A DNA stretch of 5,403 bases from DATFWK01 sp035259345. GTDB taxonomy: Bacteria > Actinomycetota > Thermoleophilia > Miltoncostaeales > Miltoncostaeaceae. The position numbers were made by a program, and so were the translations under genes. Of this stretch, positions 1-5,267 are shown piece after piece; position 1 is the stretch's first letter, and every line of letters starts with the position of its first letter. Location of the stretch: positions 1 through 5,403 of the forward strand of contig DATFWK010000180.1 in assembly GCA_035259345.1 (NCBI GenBank), written 5' to 3'. The notes below the pieces were generated by a model that had not been told where the DNA came from, made no database searches, and worked only from the letters and a program-made list of their open reading frames with translations.

Positions 1-206
1 CGCCGCTGCCGCCCGCGTCCGCGCCCACGCTCGGTATCTGGGGCGGTGCGGACCGCTTCCTCATGGAGGACCGCATGATCCGCTCGGGCGAGCAGGTGAG
101 CGGGCCCTGGCGGTACGAGCGGATCGACGAGGCCGGGCACTGGATCCCGCTCGACGCCCCGGCTGCGCTCAACGTGCTCCTGCTCGAGCACCTGCGGGGA
201 GGCTGA
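1..206 (+). CDS. Alpha/beta-hydrolase fold protein, C-terminal fragment
   Basis: The gene enters from the left edge and only its last 67 residues are visible (frame from base 3, stop TGA at 204-206). The fragment resembles the end of an alpha/beta hydrolase of the epoxide hydrolase/haloalkane dehalogenase-like group. It has a late beta strand leading into IWGGAD (visible residues 12-17), where the Asp is a typical position for the acid residue. Next comes a helix, then the strand and turn YERIDEAGHWIPLDAP (residues 38-53), whose His46 (codon 138-140) is the expected catalytic histidine, and a final helix. The nucleophile elbow, cap domain and start lie outside the window, so substrate and reaction cannot be named. 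The gene converges on the exporter at 231-1667 with 24 bp between the stops, so the two are not co-transcribed. Family assignment is fairly safe; enzyme class is open. Confidence 0.8.
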   Translation, partial: PLPPASAPTLGIWGGADRFLMEDRMIRSGEQVSGPWRYERIDEAGHWIPLDAPAALNVLLLEHLRGG

Positions 207-220
207 TCCCGCCCCGGCCG

Positions 221-239
221 CCGGCCTGCCTCAGGCCGG
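221..239. terminator. Hairpin between convergent genes, possible bidirectional terminator
   Basis: CCGGCCTG (221-228) and CAGGCCGG (232-239) form a perfect 8-bp stem closed by a 3-nt loop. It lies just past the hydrolase stop and covers the stop codon of the exporter on the other strand (231-233). Its position suits a shared terminator. There is no T-run on either side, so it is not a canonical intrinsic terminator, and a chance GC palindrome is possible in DNA this GC-rich. Confidence 0.4.
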
Positions 240-1667
240 GTCCGCGACCACCGCGATCGCCCCAGCCTCCGCCTGCTCGCGGGCGACCGCGCGCCCGGGG
301 ACGAGAAGGCCCGCGCTCACGCCGAGCGTCATGGCGCCGGCGCAGATGAGGAAGGCGAGCGTGAAGCCGCTCTCGAGCGGCAGGCCGCCCACCGCCACCT
401 GGGCCGCGATGACGCTGGCGGTGATCTGGCCGCCGAGCGAGCTCCCGATCGAGCGCATGACCTGGTTCATGCCGGTCGCGACCCCGGTCTGGCCCGGGGG
501 CACCGCCTCGACGACGAGGTTCGCGAGCGCCGCGAAGGCGAAGCCGATGCCGGTGCCGACCAGCGTCATCGCGAGCAGGATCTCCCACCCGGATGAGTGC
601 GCCAGGCCCAGGATCACGAACGCGACGGCCATGAGCGCCATGCCGACGATCAGGTTGAGCCGGGAGCCGGTGCGCTCGGCGAGCCGAGCGGCCAGCGGGC
701 TCACGATCAGCATCGCCAGCGTGGCCGGCAGGAGGAACAGGCCCGCCTCGGTGACCGAGCCGCCGAACCCGAACCCGGTCGACTCCGGCAGCTCCACGAG
801 CTGGGGCACCAGCACGAAGGCGCCGAGCATCCCGAAGCCCGTCAGGAGGGCCGCGGTGTTCGTGGTCCACACCCCGCGCAGCTGCATCATCCGCATGTCC
901 ACCAGCGGCTCCCGGGCCCGCGACTCCTGGCGGACCCACGCCGCGAGGAGGATCGCCGCGAGCGCGAGCAGCCCGAGGAAGCGGGCGGAGCCCCAGCCCC
1001 AGTCCGCCGCGTAGCTGAAGGCGAGCAGGAGGCACACCAGCCATCCGCCCAGGAGCAGCCCGCCCACGATGTTGATCCGCCCGGGCACGCGCACCGGCGA
1101 CTCGCGGATCACGAGGGCGGTCGCCGCGATCGCCGCCAGGATCGGCACCAGCGGGATCCAGAACAGCCAGTGGTAGCCGAGCCCGTCCAGGATCGGACCG
1201 GCGAGCACGATGCCCGCGCCGCCGCCGATGCCGAGGATCGCCGACATGAGCGCGATGCCCATCGCAACGCGGCCGGGCGGGAACTCGTCCCGGATGACCC
1301 CGTAGGCGAGGGGGAAGACCGCGCCGCCGAGGCCCTGGACGGCGCGGCCGACGATCAGGACGGTGATGGAGGTCGCGAGCGCGGAGACGAGGGTCCCGAG
1401 CGCGAGCATCGAGAGGACGACGATCAGCGTCCTGCGCTTGCCGAACATGTCGCCCAGGCGCCCCGCGATGGGCGTCGCGACCGAGGCCGAGAGGAGATAG
1501 GCCGTCATCACCCACGCCACGCCCGTCGCCGACGTGTGCAGGTCCTGCTGGATCGCCGGCAGCGCCGGCACCACCAGCGACTGGAGGAGTGCGTACGACA
1601 TCGCGCCCATCGCGAGGACGGCGAGGACGACGGTGGGGCTCGGGTGGCTGCGGCGGAGGGCTGGCAT
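231..1667 (-). CDS. MFS transporter, DHA2-type drug/solute exporter
   Basis: A 478-residue polytopic membrane protein that probably exports a drug or other small molecule in exchange for protons. Its length and many hydrophobic segments fit the 14-helix DHA2 (DrugH+ antiporter 2) group of the major facilitator superfamily. Visible motifs in order: motif A in the loop after helix 2 (AGRLGDMFGKRR, residues 68-79); motif B with its Arg (LIVGRAVQGLGGA, 104-116, Arg108); and the antiporter motif C ending in AGP (144-158). Residues 189-197 look like a cytosolic connector, and the last 20 or so residues form a hydrophilic Ala/Glu-rich tail. The ATG at 1665-1667 places a short polar stretch before helix 1, as expected; I see no clear Shine-Dalgarno sequence. 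The gene is divergent from a TetR regulator across 82 bp with two inverted repeats, the usual arrangement for an inducible efflux pump. The substrate cannot be predicted from sequence alone. Confidence 0.9.
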   Translation of the reverse strand: MPALRRSHPSPTVVLAVLAMGAMSYALLQSLVVPALPAIQQDLHTSATGVAWVMTAYLLSASVATPIAGRLGDMFGKRRTLIVVLSMLALGTLVSALATSITVLIVGRAVQGLGGAVFPLAYGVIRDEFPPGRVAMGIALMSAILGIGGGAGIVLAGPILDGLGYHWLFWIPLVPILAAIAATALVIRESPVRVPGRINIVGGLLLGGWLVCLLLAFSYAADWGWGSARFLGLLALAAILLAAWVRQESRAREPLVDMRMMQLRGVWTTNTAALLTGFGMLGAFVLVPQLVELPESTGFGFGGSVTEAGLFLLPATLAMLIVSPLAARLAERTGSRLNLIVGMALMAVAFVILGLAHSSGWEILLAMTLVGTGIGFAFAALANLVVEAVPPGQTGVATGMNQVMRSIGSSLGGQITASVIAAQVAVGGLPLESGFTLAFLICAGAMTLGVSAGLLVPGRAVAREQAEAGAIAVVADPA

Positions 1668-1675
1668 GGGCGAAT

Positions 1676-1691
1676 CGGAACCACTGTTCCG
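1676..1691. promoter_or_regulatory. Putative TetR operator 1 (exporter-proximal)
   Basis: CGGAAC and GTTCCG form a perfect 6-bp inverted repeat around the 4-nt centre CACT. It is preceded by GAAT, as is the second copy at 1716-1731. The site lies 9 bp upstream of the exporter start codon, inside its predicted untranslated leader, where a bound repressor would block transcription. Assignment to the adjacent TetR protein is inferred from position and duplication. Confidence 0.65.
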
Positions 1692-1702
1692 GATGTCTCG
1701 GC

Positions 1703-1708
1703 ACCTTA
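1703..1708 (-). promoter_or_regulatory. Candidate -10 element of the exporter promoter
   Basis: On the - strand this reads TAAGGT, a 3-of-6 match to TATAAT at the key first, second and last positions. Transcription would start near 1696, giving a leader of about 29 nt. The matching -35 region (1726-1731) is a poor match and coincides with the arm of operator 2, so both repeats would cover this promoter. The call is weak and rests mainly on position. Confidence 0.35.
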
Positions 1709-1715
1709 GCAGAAT

Positions 1716-1731
1716 CGGAGCCGTGGTTCCG
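1716..1731. promoter_or_regulatory. Putative TetR operator 2 (regulator-proximal)
   Basis: CGGAGC and GTTCCG form an inverted repeat with one mismatch around a 4-nt centre. The site repeats operator 1 at an exact 40-bp offset: GAATCGGA occurs at both 1672-1679 and 1712-1719, and GTTCCG at 1686-1691 and 1726-1731. It sits just upstream of the candidate -10 of the regulator gene and over the -35 region of the exporter, which would let one repressor control both directions. Confidence 0.62.
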
Positions 1732-1737
1732 CTTTGC

Positions 1738-1743
1738 TACAGT
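1738..1743 (+). promoter_or_regulatory. Candidate -10 element of the TetR gene promoter
   Basis: TACAGT matches TATAAT at four of six positions. It ends 7 bases before A1750 of the start codon, the spacing expected if transcription begins at the ATG itself, i.e. a leaderless mRNA. No good -35 is visible; that region is occupied by operator 2. Confidence 0.45.
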
Positions 1744-1749
1744 CGGCGC

Positions 1750-2451
1750 ATGTCCGCCGCCACGCCCGCCGCGCCGAGGACCCTGCGCCGCGACGCCCGC
1801 GCCAACCGGGAGCGCATCCTGGCCGCCGCGCGGGACGCCTTCGCCGAGCACGGCATGGAGGCGGGGATGGACGACATCGCCAGGCGCGCGGGCGTCGGCG
1901 TCGGCACCATCTACCGCCGCTTCCCCACCAAGGAGGCTCTCGCCGAGGCCATCCTCGAGGACAAGCTCGCCGCCGTGGGGGCGATGATCGATCGTGCCCT
2001 CGGGGCCGACGATCCGGACGGCGGCCTGCGCCGGTTCCTCGGGGAGCTGGCCCGCCATCAGGCCGAGGACCGCTCCGGGGCGGCCGCCCTCGCGTCCTGC
2101 GCGCGCCCGGACGCCGGCGCGAGCCCGGGCGAGCTCGCGCTGCGCGAGCGGCTCGGCGAGCTCTTGCGCCGCGCCCACGATGCCGGCGCCGTGCGGCCGG
2201 ACGTCCGCCTCGGCGACCTGATGGCGCTCCTCTGGGGCCTCGGCCGGGTCGCCGCCGTGACGGCCGACACCGCGCCGCGCTACGCCGATCGCTACACGGC
2301 GCTGATCATGGACGCCCTCGCTCCCGGCGCCGCCGCGCTCCCGGGCCGGCCGCTCACCGCCGCCCAGATCACCGCCGGCAGCCGCGCGGCCATGACGACG
2401 GCTGCGGGCATCCGCCCGCGCCCGCCGCGGGCCGCCGCCGCCCGTAGCTGA
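1750..2451 (+). CDS. TetR/AcrR-family transcriptional repressor
   Basis: A 233-residue regulator of usual TetR length. The N-terminal DNA-binding domain spans about residues 16-65: helix 1 around NRERILAAARDAFAEHG (19-35), then a helix-turn-helix with MDDIARRAGVGVGTIYRRF (40-58), where GVGTIYRRF is the recognition-helix signature. Residues from about 66 to 190 form the variable helical ligand-binding and dimerisation domain, ending in the helix of ADRYTALIMDAL (179-190). A low-complexity Ala/Arg/Pro tail follows (about 190-233). I chose ATG 1750 because family similarity begins about 15 residues later and a -10-like TACAGT precedes it at leaderless spacing. Extending the frame back to 1534 would run through the operators and into the exporter gene. 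It most likely represses itself and the divergent exporter by binding the two repeats at 1676-1731, and is released by an unknown, possibly exported, ligand. The C-terminal domain resembles the SACE_7040-like group, but this is from memory. Confidence 0.9.
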   Translation: MSAATPAAPRTLRRDARANRERILAAARDAFAEHGMEAGMDDIARRAGVGVGTIYRRFPTKEALAEAILEDKLAAVGAMIDRALGADDPDGGLRRFLGELARHQAEDRSGAAALASCARPDAGASPGELALRERLGELLRRAHDAGAVRPDVRLGDLMALLWGLGRVAAVTADTAPRYADRYTALIMDALAPGAAALPGRPLTAAQITAGSRAAMTTAAGIRPRPPRAAAARS

Positions 2452-2498
2452 CCGAAGCCCGTCCGGCGCCGACGACGTGAGCCGCGTCCCGTGGCCGG

Positions 2499-2527
2499 TT
2501 GACATGCCCGGGCGCCGCTGGCAGCAT
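2499..2527 (+). promoter_or_regulatory. Candidate sigma-70-type promoter of the sulfate operon
   Basis: A perfect -35 hexamer TTGACA (2499-2504) is followed by a 17-bp spacer and CAGCAT (2522-2527), a weak -10 with three of six consensus positions. The predicted transcription start is near 2534, putting the palindrome and hairpins in the transcribed leader. The -35 is convincing and the -10 is not, so the real -10 might instead lie in the AT-rich patch further right. Confidence 0.42.
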
Positions 2528-2540
2528 GGCCCCGTGAATT

Positions 2541-2554
2541 CGCCTTATCAGGCG
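2541..2554 (+). repeat. Small inverted repeat in the sulfate leader
   Basis: CGCCT (2541-2545) and AGGCG (2550-2554) form a 5-bp stem with loop TATC. An overlapping alternative pairs TTATC (2545-2549) with GATAA (2555-2559) around AGGCG. Either could be part of a protein-binding site or an RNA fold that competes with the palindrome immediately to the right. Confidence 0.35.
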
Positions 2555-2576
2555 GATAAATAAAACTTATTGATCC
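2554..2576. promoter_or_regulatory. AT-rich 23-bp palindrome, putative operator for the sulfate operon
   Basis: Arms GGATAAATAA (2554-2563) and TTATTGATCC (2567-2576) are complementary at nine of ten positions around the 3-nt centre AAC. The only mismatch is A2558/G2572. This symmetry in an AT-rich patch directly upstream of a sulfate importer suggests a dimeric repressor or activator site. Rrf2-type (CymR-like) or other cysteine regulators are candidates by pathway only; no regulator gene for it is in the window. Confidence 0.55.
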
Positions 2577-2607
2577 CCGCCCCGCGGACGGCACCCGCGG
2601 GGCGGGG
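2575..2607 (+). terminator. Perfect 13-bp GC stem-loop in the leader, possible attenuator
   Basis: CCCCGCCCCGCGG (2575-2587) and CCGCGGGGCGGGG (2595-2607) pair without mismatch around the 7-nt loop ACGGCAC. All stem pairs are G-C, so the hairpin is extremely stable. It shares two bases with the palindrome on its left and ends 38 nt before the start codon of the binding protein. It could attenuate operon transcription, terminate read-through from the TetR gene, or protect the mRNA. No U-run follows, so a plain intrinsic terminator is unlikely. Confidence 0.55.
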
Positions 2608-2634
2608 CCCTCACCAATCGGCCACGCATCGACC

Positions 2635-2639
2635 GGAGG
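2635..2639 (+). promoter_or_regulatory. Ribosome binding site of the sulfate-binding protein gene
   Basis: GGAGG lies 6 nt before the GTG at 2646-2648 and fixes that start codon. It is the strongest Shine-Dalgarno sequence in the window and falls inside a possible hairpin (2611-2642), so access to it may be regulated. Confidence 0.85.
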
Positions 2640-2645
2640 TGAAGT

Positions 2646-3626
2646 GTGATCGTACGACGTTTGCGGCTCGTCTGGGCCGCCGTCGCAGCGGCGGCGCTCG
2701 GCCTGGCAGTGACGGCCGGCGCCTCGGCCGCGGGCGGCAAGCTGACGCTCGTCGCCTACTCCACGCCCGCCGAGGCCTACAAGGCCCTCATCCCGGCCTT
2801 CCAGAAGACCCCGGCCGGAAGGGGATGGACGTTCAGCCAGTCGTACGGCGCCTCCGGCGACCAGAGCCGCGCTGTCGAGCAGGGTCTCGGCGCCGACGTC
2901 GTCGAGTTCTCGCTGGAGCCGGACATCACGCGGCTCGTCCGGGCCGGCCTCGTGAACCCGGAGTGGAACCAGGTCAAGTACCACGGCTTCGTGACGCGCT
3001 CGATCGTCGTCTTCGCCGTGCGCAAGGGCAACCCGAAGCACATCCGCACGTGGGACGACCTGGTGAAGCCCGGCGTCGAGGTGATCACGCCGAACGCCAT
3101 CACCTCCGGCGGCGCGCGTTGGAACATCCTCGCCGCGTACGGCGCCCAGCGGAAGCTCGGCAAGAGCGACCAGCAGGCCCAGGACTACCTGCGCGAGCTC
3201 TACAAGCACGTCTCCGTGCAGGACAAGAGCGCGCGCGAGTCGCTCCAGACCTTCGCGAGCGGCAAGGGTGACGTCCTGCTCGCCTACGAGAACGAGGCGA
3301 TCTTCGCCCAGAAGCAGGGCGAGAAGATCGACTACCTCGTCCCAAAGCAGACGATCCTGATCGAGAACCCCGCCGCGGTCGTCCAGACCTCGAAGAACCG
3401 CAAGGAGGCGCAGGCGTTCCTGAGCTTCCTCTACACGCCGGCGGCGCAGACGATCTTCGGGCAGAACGGCTACCGGCCGGTGGTGCCGTCGGTGCTCGCG
3501 CGGTTCAAGCGCTACCCGCGGCCCGCGGGCCTGTTCACGATCAGCCAGTTCGGCGGCTGGGACCTCGCGAACAAGGTCTTCTTCGATCCGACGAGCGGGA
3601 TCGTGGCGAAGGTCCAGCGCAGTTGA
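2646..3626 (+). CDS. Sulfate ABC transporter substrate-binding protein (CysP/Sbp family)
   Basis: A 326-residue secreted protein that captures sulfate (possibly thiosulfate) outside the membrane and delivers it to CysT/CysW. GTG 2646 is fixed by GGAGG six bases upstream. Residues 1-28 form a signal peptide: RR..R at the N-terminus, an Ala/Leu/Val core, and a likely cut after ASA (26-28). No cysteine follows, so it does not look like a lipoprotein. Family landmarks: VAYSTP near the mature start (36-41); the ligand loop SYGASGDQ (66-73); GADVVEFS (82-89); VRKGNPKHIRTWDDLVKPG (125-143); PNAITSGGARW (149-159), the main sulfate loop; GKGDVLLAYENEA (206-218); and a C-terminal FGGWDLANKVFF (302-313). 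Length matches CysP/Sbp. Compared with the enteric proteins, the GARGST loop is replaced by DKSARESL (193-200) and the ligand Trp by Tyr214. The permease genes following immediately support a sulfate role. Confidence 0.93.
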   Translation: MIVRRLRLVWAAVAAAALGLAVTAGASAAGGKLTLVAYSTPAEAYKALIPAFQKTPAGRGWTFSQSYGASGDQSRAVEQGLGADVVEFSLEPDITRLVRAGLVNPEWNQVKYHGFVTRSIVVFAVRKGNPKHIRTWDDLVKPGVEVITPNAITSGGARWNILAAYGAQRKLGKSDQQAQDYLRELYKHVSVQDKSARESLQTFASGKGDVLLAYENEAIFAQKQGEKIDYLVPKQTILIENPAAVVQTSKNRKEAQAFLSFLYTPAAQTIFGQNGYRPVVPSVLARFKRYPRPAGLFTISQFGGWDLANKVFFDPTSGIVAKVQRS

Positions 3627-4456
3627 GCGCCGGGGCGCCGCCACGCGCCCTCGGCCTCGGGCGGACGCTCCGGGCCCCGCGCATCGGCGCGGGGCTCGGG
3701 GTCGGCCTCGCCGTCTCGTACCTCACGGTGATGGTCCTGCTGCCGCTGGCGGCGCTCTTGTGGACGTCGCTCCACGGCACCAGCTCCTTCTGGACCGTCG
3801 CGACGTCGGACCGCGCGCTCGCCTCGCTCAAGCTCACGCTGCTCCTGGCTTGCGGCGCCACGGCCGTAAACGCCGTGATGGGGACCGTGCTGGCGTGGGT
3901 GCTCGTCCGCGACCGCTTCCGGGGGCAGCGGGTCGTCGACGCGATCATCGACCTGCCTTTCGCGCTGCCCACGATCGTCGCGGGGCTCACCCTGTTGGCC
4001 CTCTACGGGCCGCGCGGCCCGGCCGGGGTGGATGTCGCCTACACGCGCATCGGCATCCTGATGGCGCTGCTGTTCGTCACGCTGCCGTTCGTCGTGCGCT
4101 CGGTCCAGCCGGTGCTGGAGGCCCTCGACCGCGAGGTGGAGGAGGCTGCCGCGACCCTCGGCGCGAACGGCCTGCAGCGGCTGCGCCACATCGTCCTGCC
4201 GGCTCTGGCGCCCGCCATCCTGAGCGGGGCCGGCCTCTCCTTCGCCAAGGCGATGGGGGAGTTCGGCGCCGTCGTCCTGATCGCCGGCAACATCCCCTTC
4301 AGGACCGAGGTCTCCTCGGTGAACATCTTCGGGCTGATCGAGGCGGACGATCCGGGCGGCGCCGCGGCGCTGTCCATCGTGATCCTGGTGATCTCCCTCG
4401 TCGTCCTGATCGGCATGGGCGTCCTCGAGCGCTGGATGGGGCGGCGTGGGAATTAG
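3623..4456 (+). CDS. cysT: Sulfate ABC transporter permease CysT (CysU)
   Basis: A 277-residue inner membrane permease, exactly the length of E. coli CysT, forming half of the sulfate channel with CysW. It has about six hydrophobic segments starting near residue 24. Residues 108-122 (IIDLPFALPTIVAGL) and 206-223 (SFAKAMGEFGAVVLIAGN) closely follow the enteric protein as I remember it. The cytosolic EAA loop that docks on the ATPase is intact at 173-193: E173-E174-A175-A176, G180 and the closing L192-P193. The start is TTG 3623, whose last two bases form part of the TGA stop of the binding-protein gene (TTGA overlap), implying translational coupling. A GAAGG at 3608-3612 may serve as its ribosome site. 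No better upstream start is possible, and a later start would leave too little sequence before helix 1. Molybdate permeases (ModB) are the nearest alternative but are normally shorter and single. Confidence 0.93.
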   Translation: MSAGAPPRALGLGRTLRAPRIGAGLGVGLAVSYLTVMVLLPLAALLWTSLHGTSSFWTVATSDRALASLKLTLLLACGATAVNAVMGTVLAWVLVRDRFRGQRVVDAIIDLPFALPTIVAGLTLLALYGPRGPAGVDVAYTRIGILMALLFVTLPFVVRSVQPVLEALDREVEEAAATLGANGLQRLRHIVLPALAPAILSGAGLSFAKAMGEFGAVVLIAGNIPFRTEVSSVNIFGLIEADDPGGAAALSIVILVISLVVLIGMGVLERWMGRRGN

Positions 4457-5267
4457 TGCCCGCATCCCGCTCCGCGTCGTCGGCCTCGGGTATCTGACGG
4501 CCCTGCTCGTCGCGCCGCTCGTCTACGTCTGCATGCAGGCCTTCAAGGACGGCTTCGGCGCGTTCTGGGACGCCGTCAGCTCGCCCGACGCCGTCCACGC
4601 GCTCAGGCTGACGCTCACGATCGCGGCCATCGCGGTGCCGGCGAACACGATCTTCGGCGTTGCGGCCGCGCTGGTGCTGGTCCGCGGGCGGTTCCGCGGG
4701 AAGCGCCTGGTGTGGGCGTTCATCGACCTGCCGCTCGCCCTCTCGCCGGTGGTCGTGGGCCTCTCGCTGGTCCTGCTCTGGGGGAAGAACGGCTGGTTCG
4801 GAGGCTGGGCCCAGGAGCACGGCGTCCGGGTGATCTTCGCCACACCGGGGATGGTGCTCGCGACGATCATGATCTCCCTGCCGTTCGTGGCCCGCGAGGT
4901 CGCCCCGGTGCTGCGCGAGGTCGGCGTCGAGGCGGAGGAGGCGGCCGCGACACTCGGCGCCGGCGGGGCCCAGACCTTCCTGCGCATCACGCTGCCGGCC
5001 ATCCGCTGGGGCCTGATCTACGGCGTCATCCTCACCACCGCGCGGGCGCTCGGCGAGTACGGGGCGGTGTCGGTGGTGTCCGGGCACATCGCCGGCGAGA
5101 CCGAGACCCTCACCCAGCACGTCGACCAGCGCTTCCAGGCGTTCGACCTCGTCGGCGCGTACGCCGCGTCCCTGGTCCTCGCCCTGCTGGCCGTCGCGGC
5201 CATGGCCCTGATGGGGATCCTCAACGCGAAGGAGCGCCGCAGATGGCGATCAGCGTCCGCGGAGTGA
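4446..5267 (+). CDS. cysW: Sulfate ABC transporter permease CysW
   Basis: A 273-residue membrane permease pairing with CysT. Signature stretches match the CysW branch rather than CysT: IDLPLALSPVVVGL (93-106), FATPGMVLATIMISLPFV (131-148) and ALGEYGAVSVVSGHIAGET (201-219). The ATPase-docking EAA loop lies at 164-184 (E164-E165-A166-A167, G171, L183-P184) and is nearly identical in form to that of CysT, consistent with two halves binding the same ATPase dimer. The GTG start at 4446 overlaps the end of cysT by 11 bp. The purine-rich GGATGGGG (4434-4441) just upstream is a usable but closely spaced ribosome site. The protein starts a little later than E. coli CysW, lacking some 20 N-terminal residues that are not part of the channel. 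The C-terminus is a short basic tail (KERRRWR, 262-268). Confidence 0.93.
   Translation: MGISARIPLRVVGLGYLTALLVAPLVYVCMQAFKDGFGAFWDAVSSPDAVHALRLTLTIAAIAVPANTIFGVAAALVLVRGRFRGKRLVWAFIDLPLALSPVVVGLSLVLLWGKNGWFGGWAQEHGVRVIFATPGMVLATIMISLPFVAREVAPVLREVGVEAEEAAATLGAGGAQTFLRITLPAIRWGLIYGVILTTARALGEYGAVSVVSGHIAGETETLTQHVDQRFQAFDLVGAYAASLVLALLAVAAMALMGILNAKERRRWRSASAE

Larger units (their letters stand above)
2452..2645 (+). other. Structured intergenic leader of the sulfate operon
   Basis: This is 194 bp without a conventional gene. From left to right it holds a GC-rich stretch with no evident function (2452-2498), a promoter candidate (2499-2527), a possible 9-codon mini-ORF (2534-2563), an AT-rich island with a 23-bp palindrome (2554-2576), a perfect 13-bp GC hairpin (2575-2607), and a segment that can fold over the ribosome binding site (2611-2642). 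The abrupt AT-rich patch (about 2555-2574) in a very GC-rich region marks it as regulatory rather than filler. I found no match to known riboswitches; in particular no SAM-I core is visible. Confidence 0.6.

Noticed and set aside
597..1709. 370-codon + strand open frame antisense to the exporter
   Set aside because: Its translation is an Arg/Asp/Glu/His/Gln-rich mixture without domains. The - strand frame has clear MFS motifs and helices.
1534..1749. Upstream extension of the TetR gene to an ATG at 1534
   Set aside because: The added 72 residues would run through the exporter gene's 5' end and the two operators and have no family similarity. ATG 1750 fits the family start.
2461..2473. GC palindrome after the TetR stop as a terminator
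   Set aside because: CGGCGCCG (2464-2471) is self-complementary with no room for a loop and no T-run. Such octamers are expected by chance in this composition.
169..2505. Very long open frame on the - strand (778 codons)
   Set aside because: It lies antisense to the TetR gene and in another frame of the exporter gene. Its product is Arg/Gly/Pro/Ala-rich low-complexity sequence typical of shadow frames in GC-rich DNA.
2537..2645. SAM-I or other known riboswitch in the sulfate leader, suggested by CTTATCAG
   Set aside because: Apart from that short match, the conserved purine-rich core, kink-turn and four-way junction of SAM-I are absent. The leader is also too short between 2541 and the 2575 stem.
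2292..3644. 450-codon open frame on the - strand opposite the sulfate-binding protein gene
   Set aside because: It shows no recognisable domain, crosses the regulatory leader and runs antisense to a clearly homologous gene. It is a codon-bias artefact.
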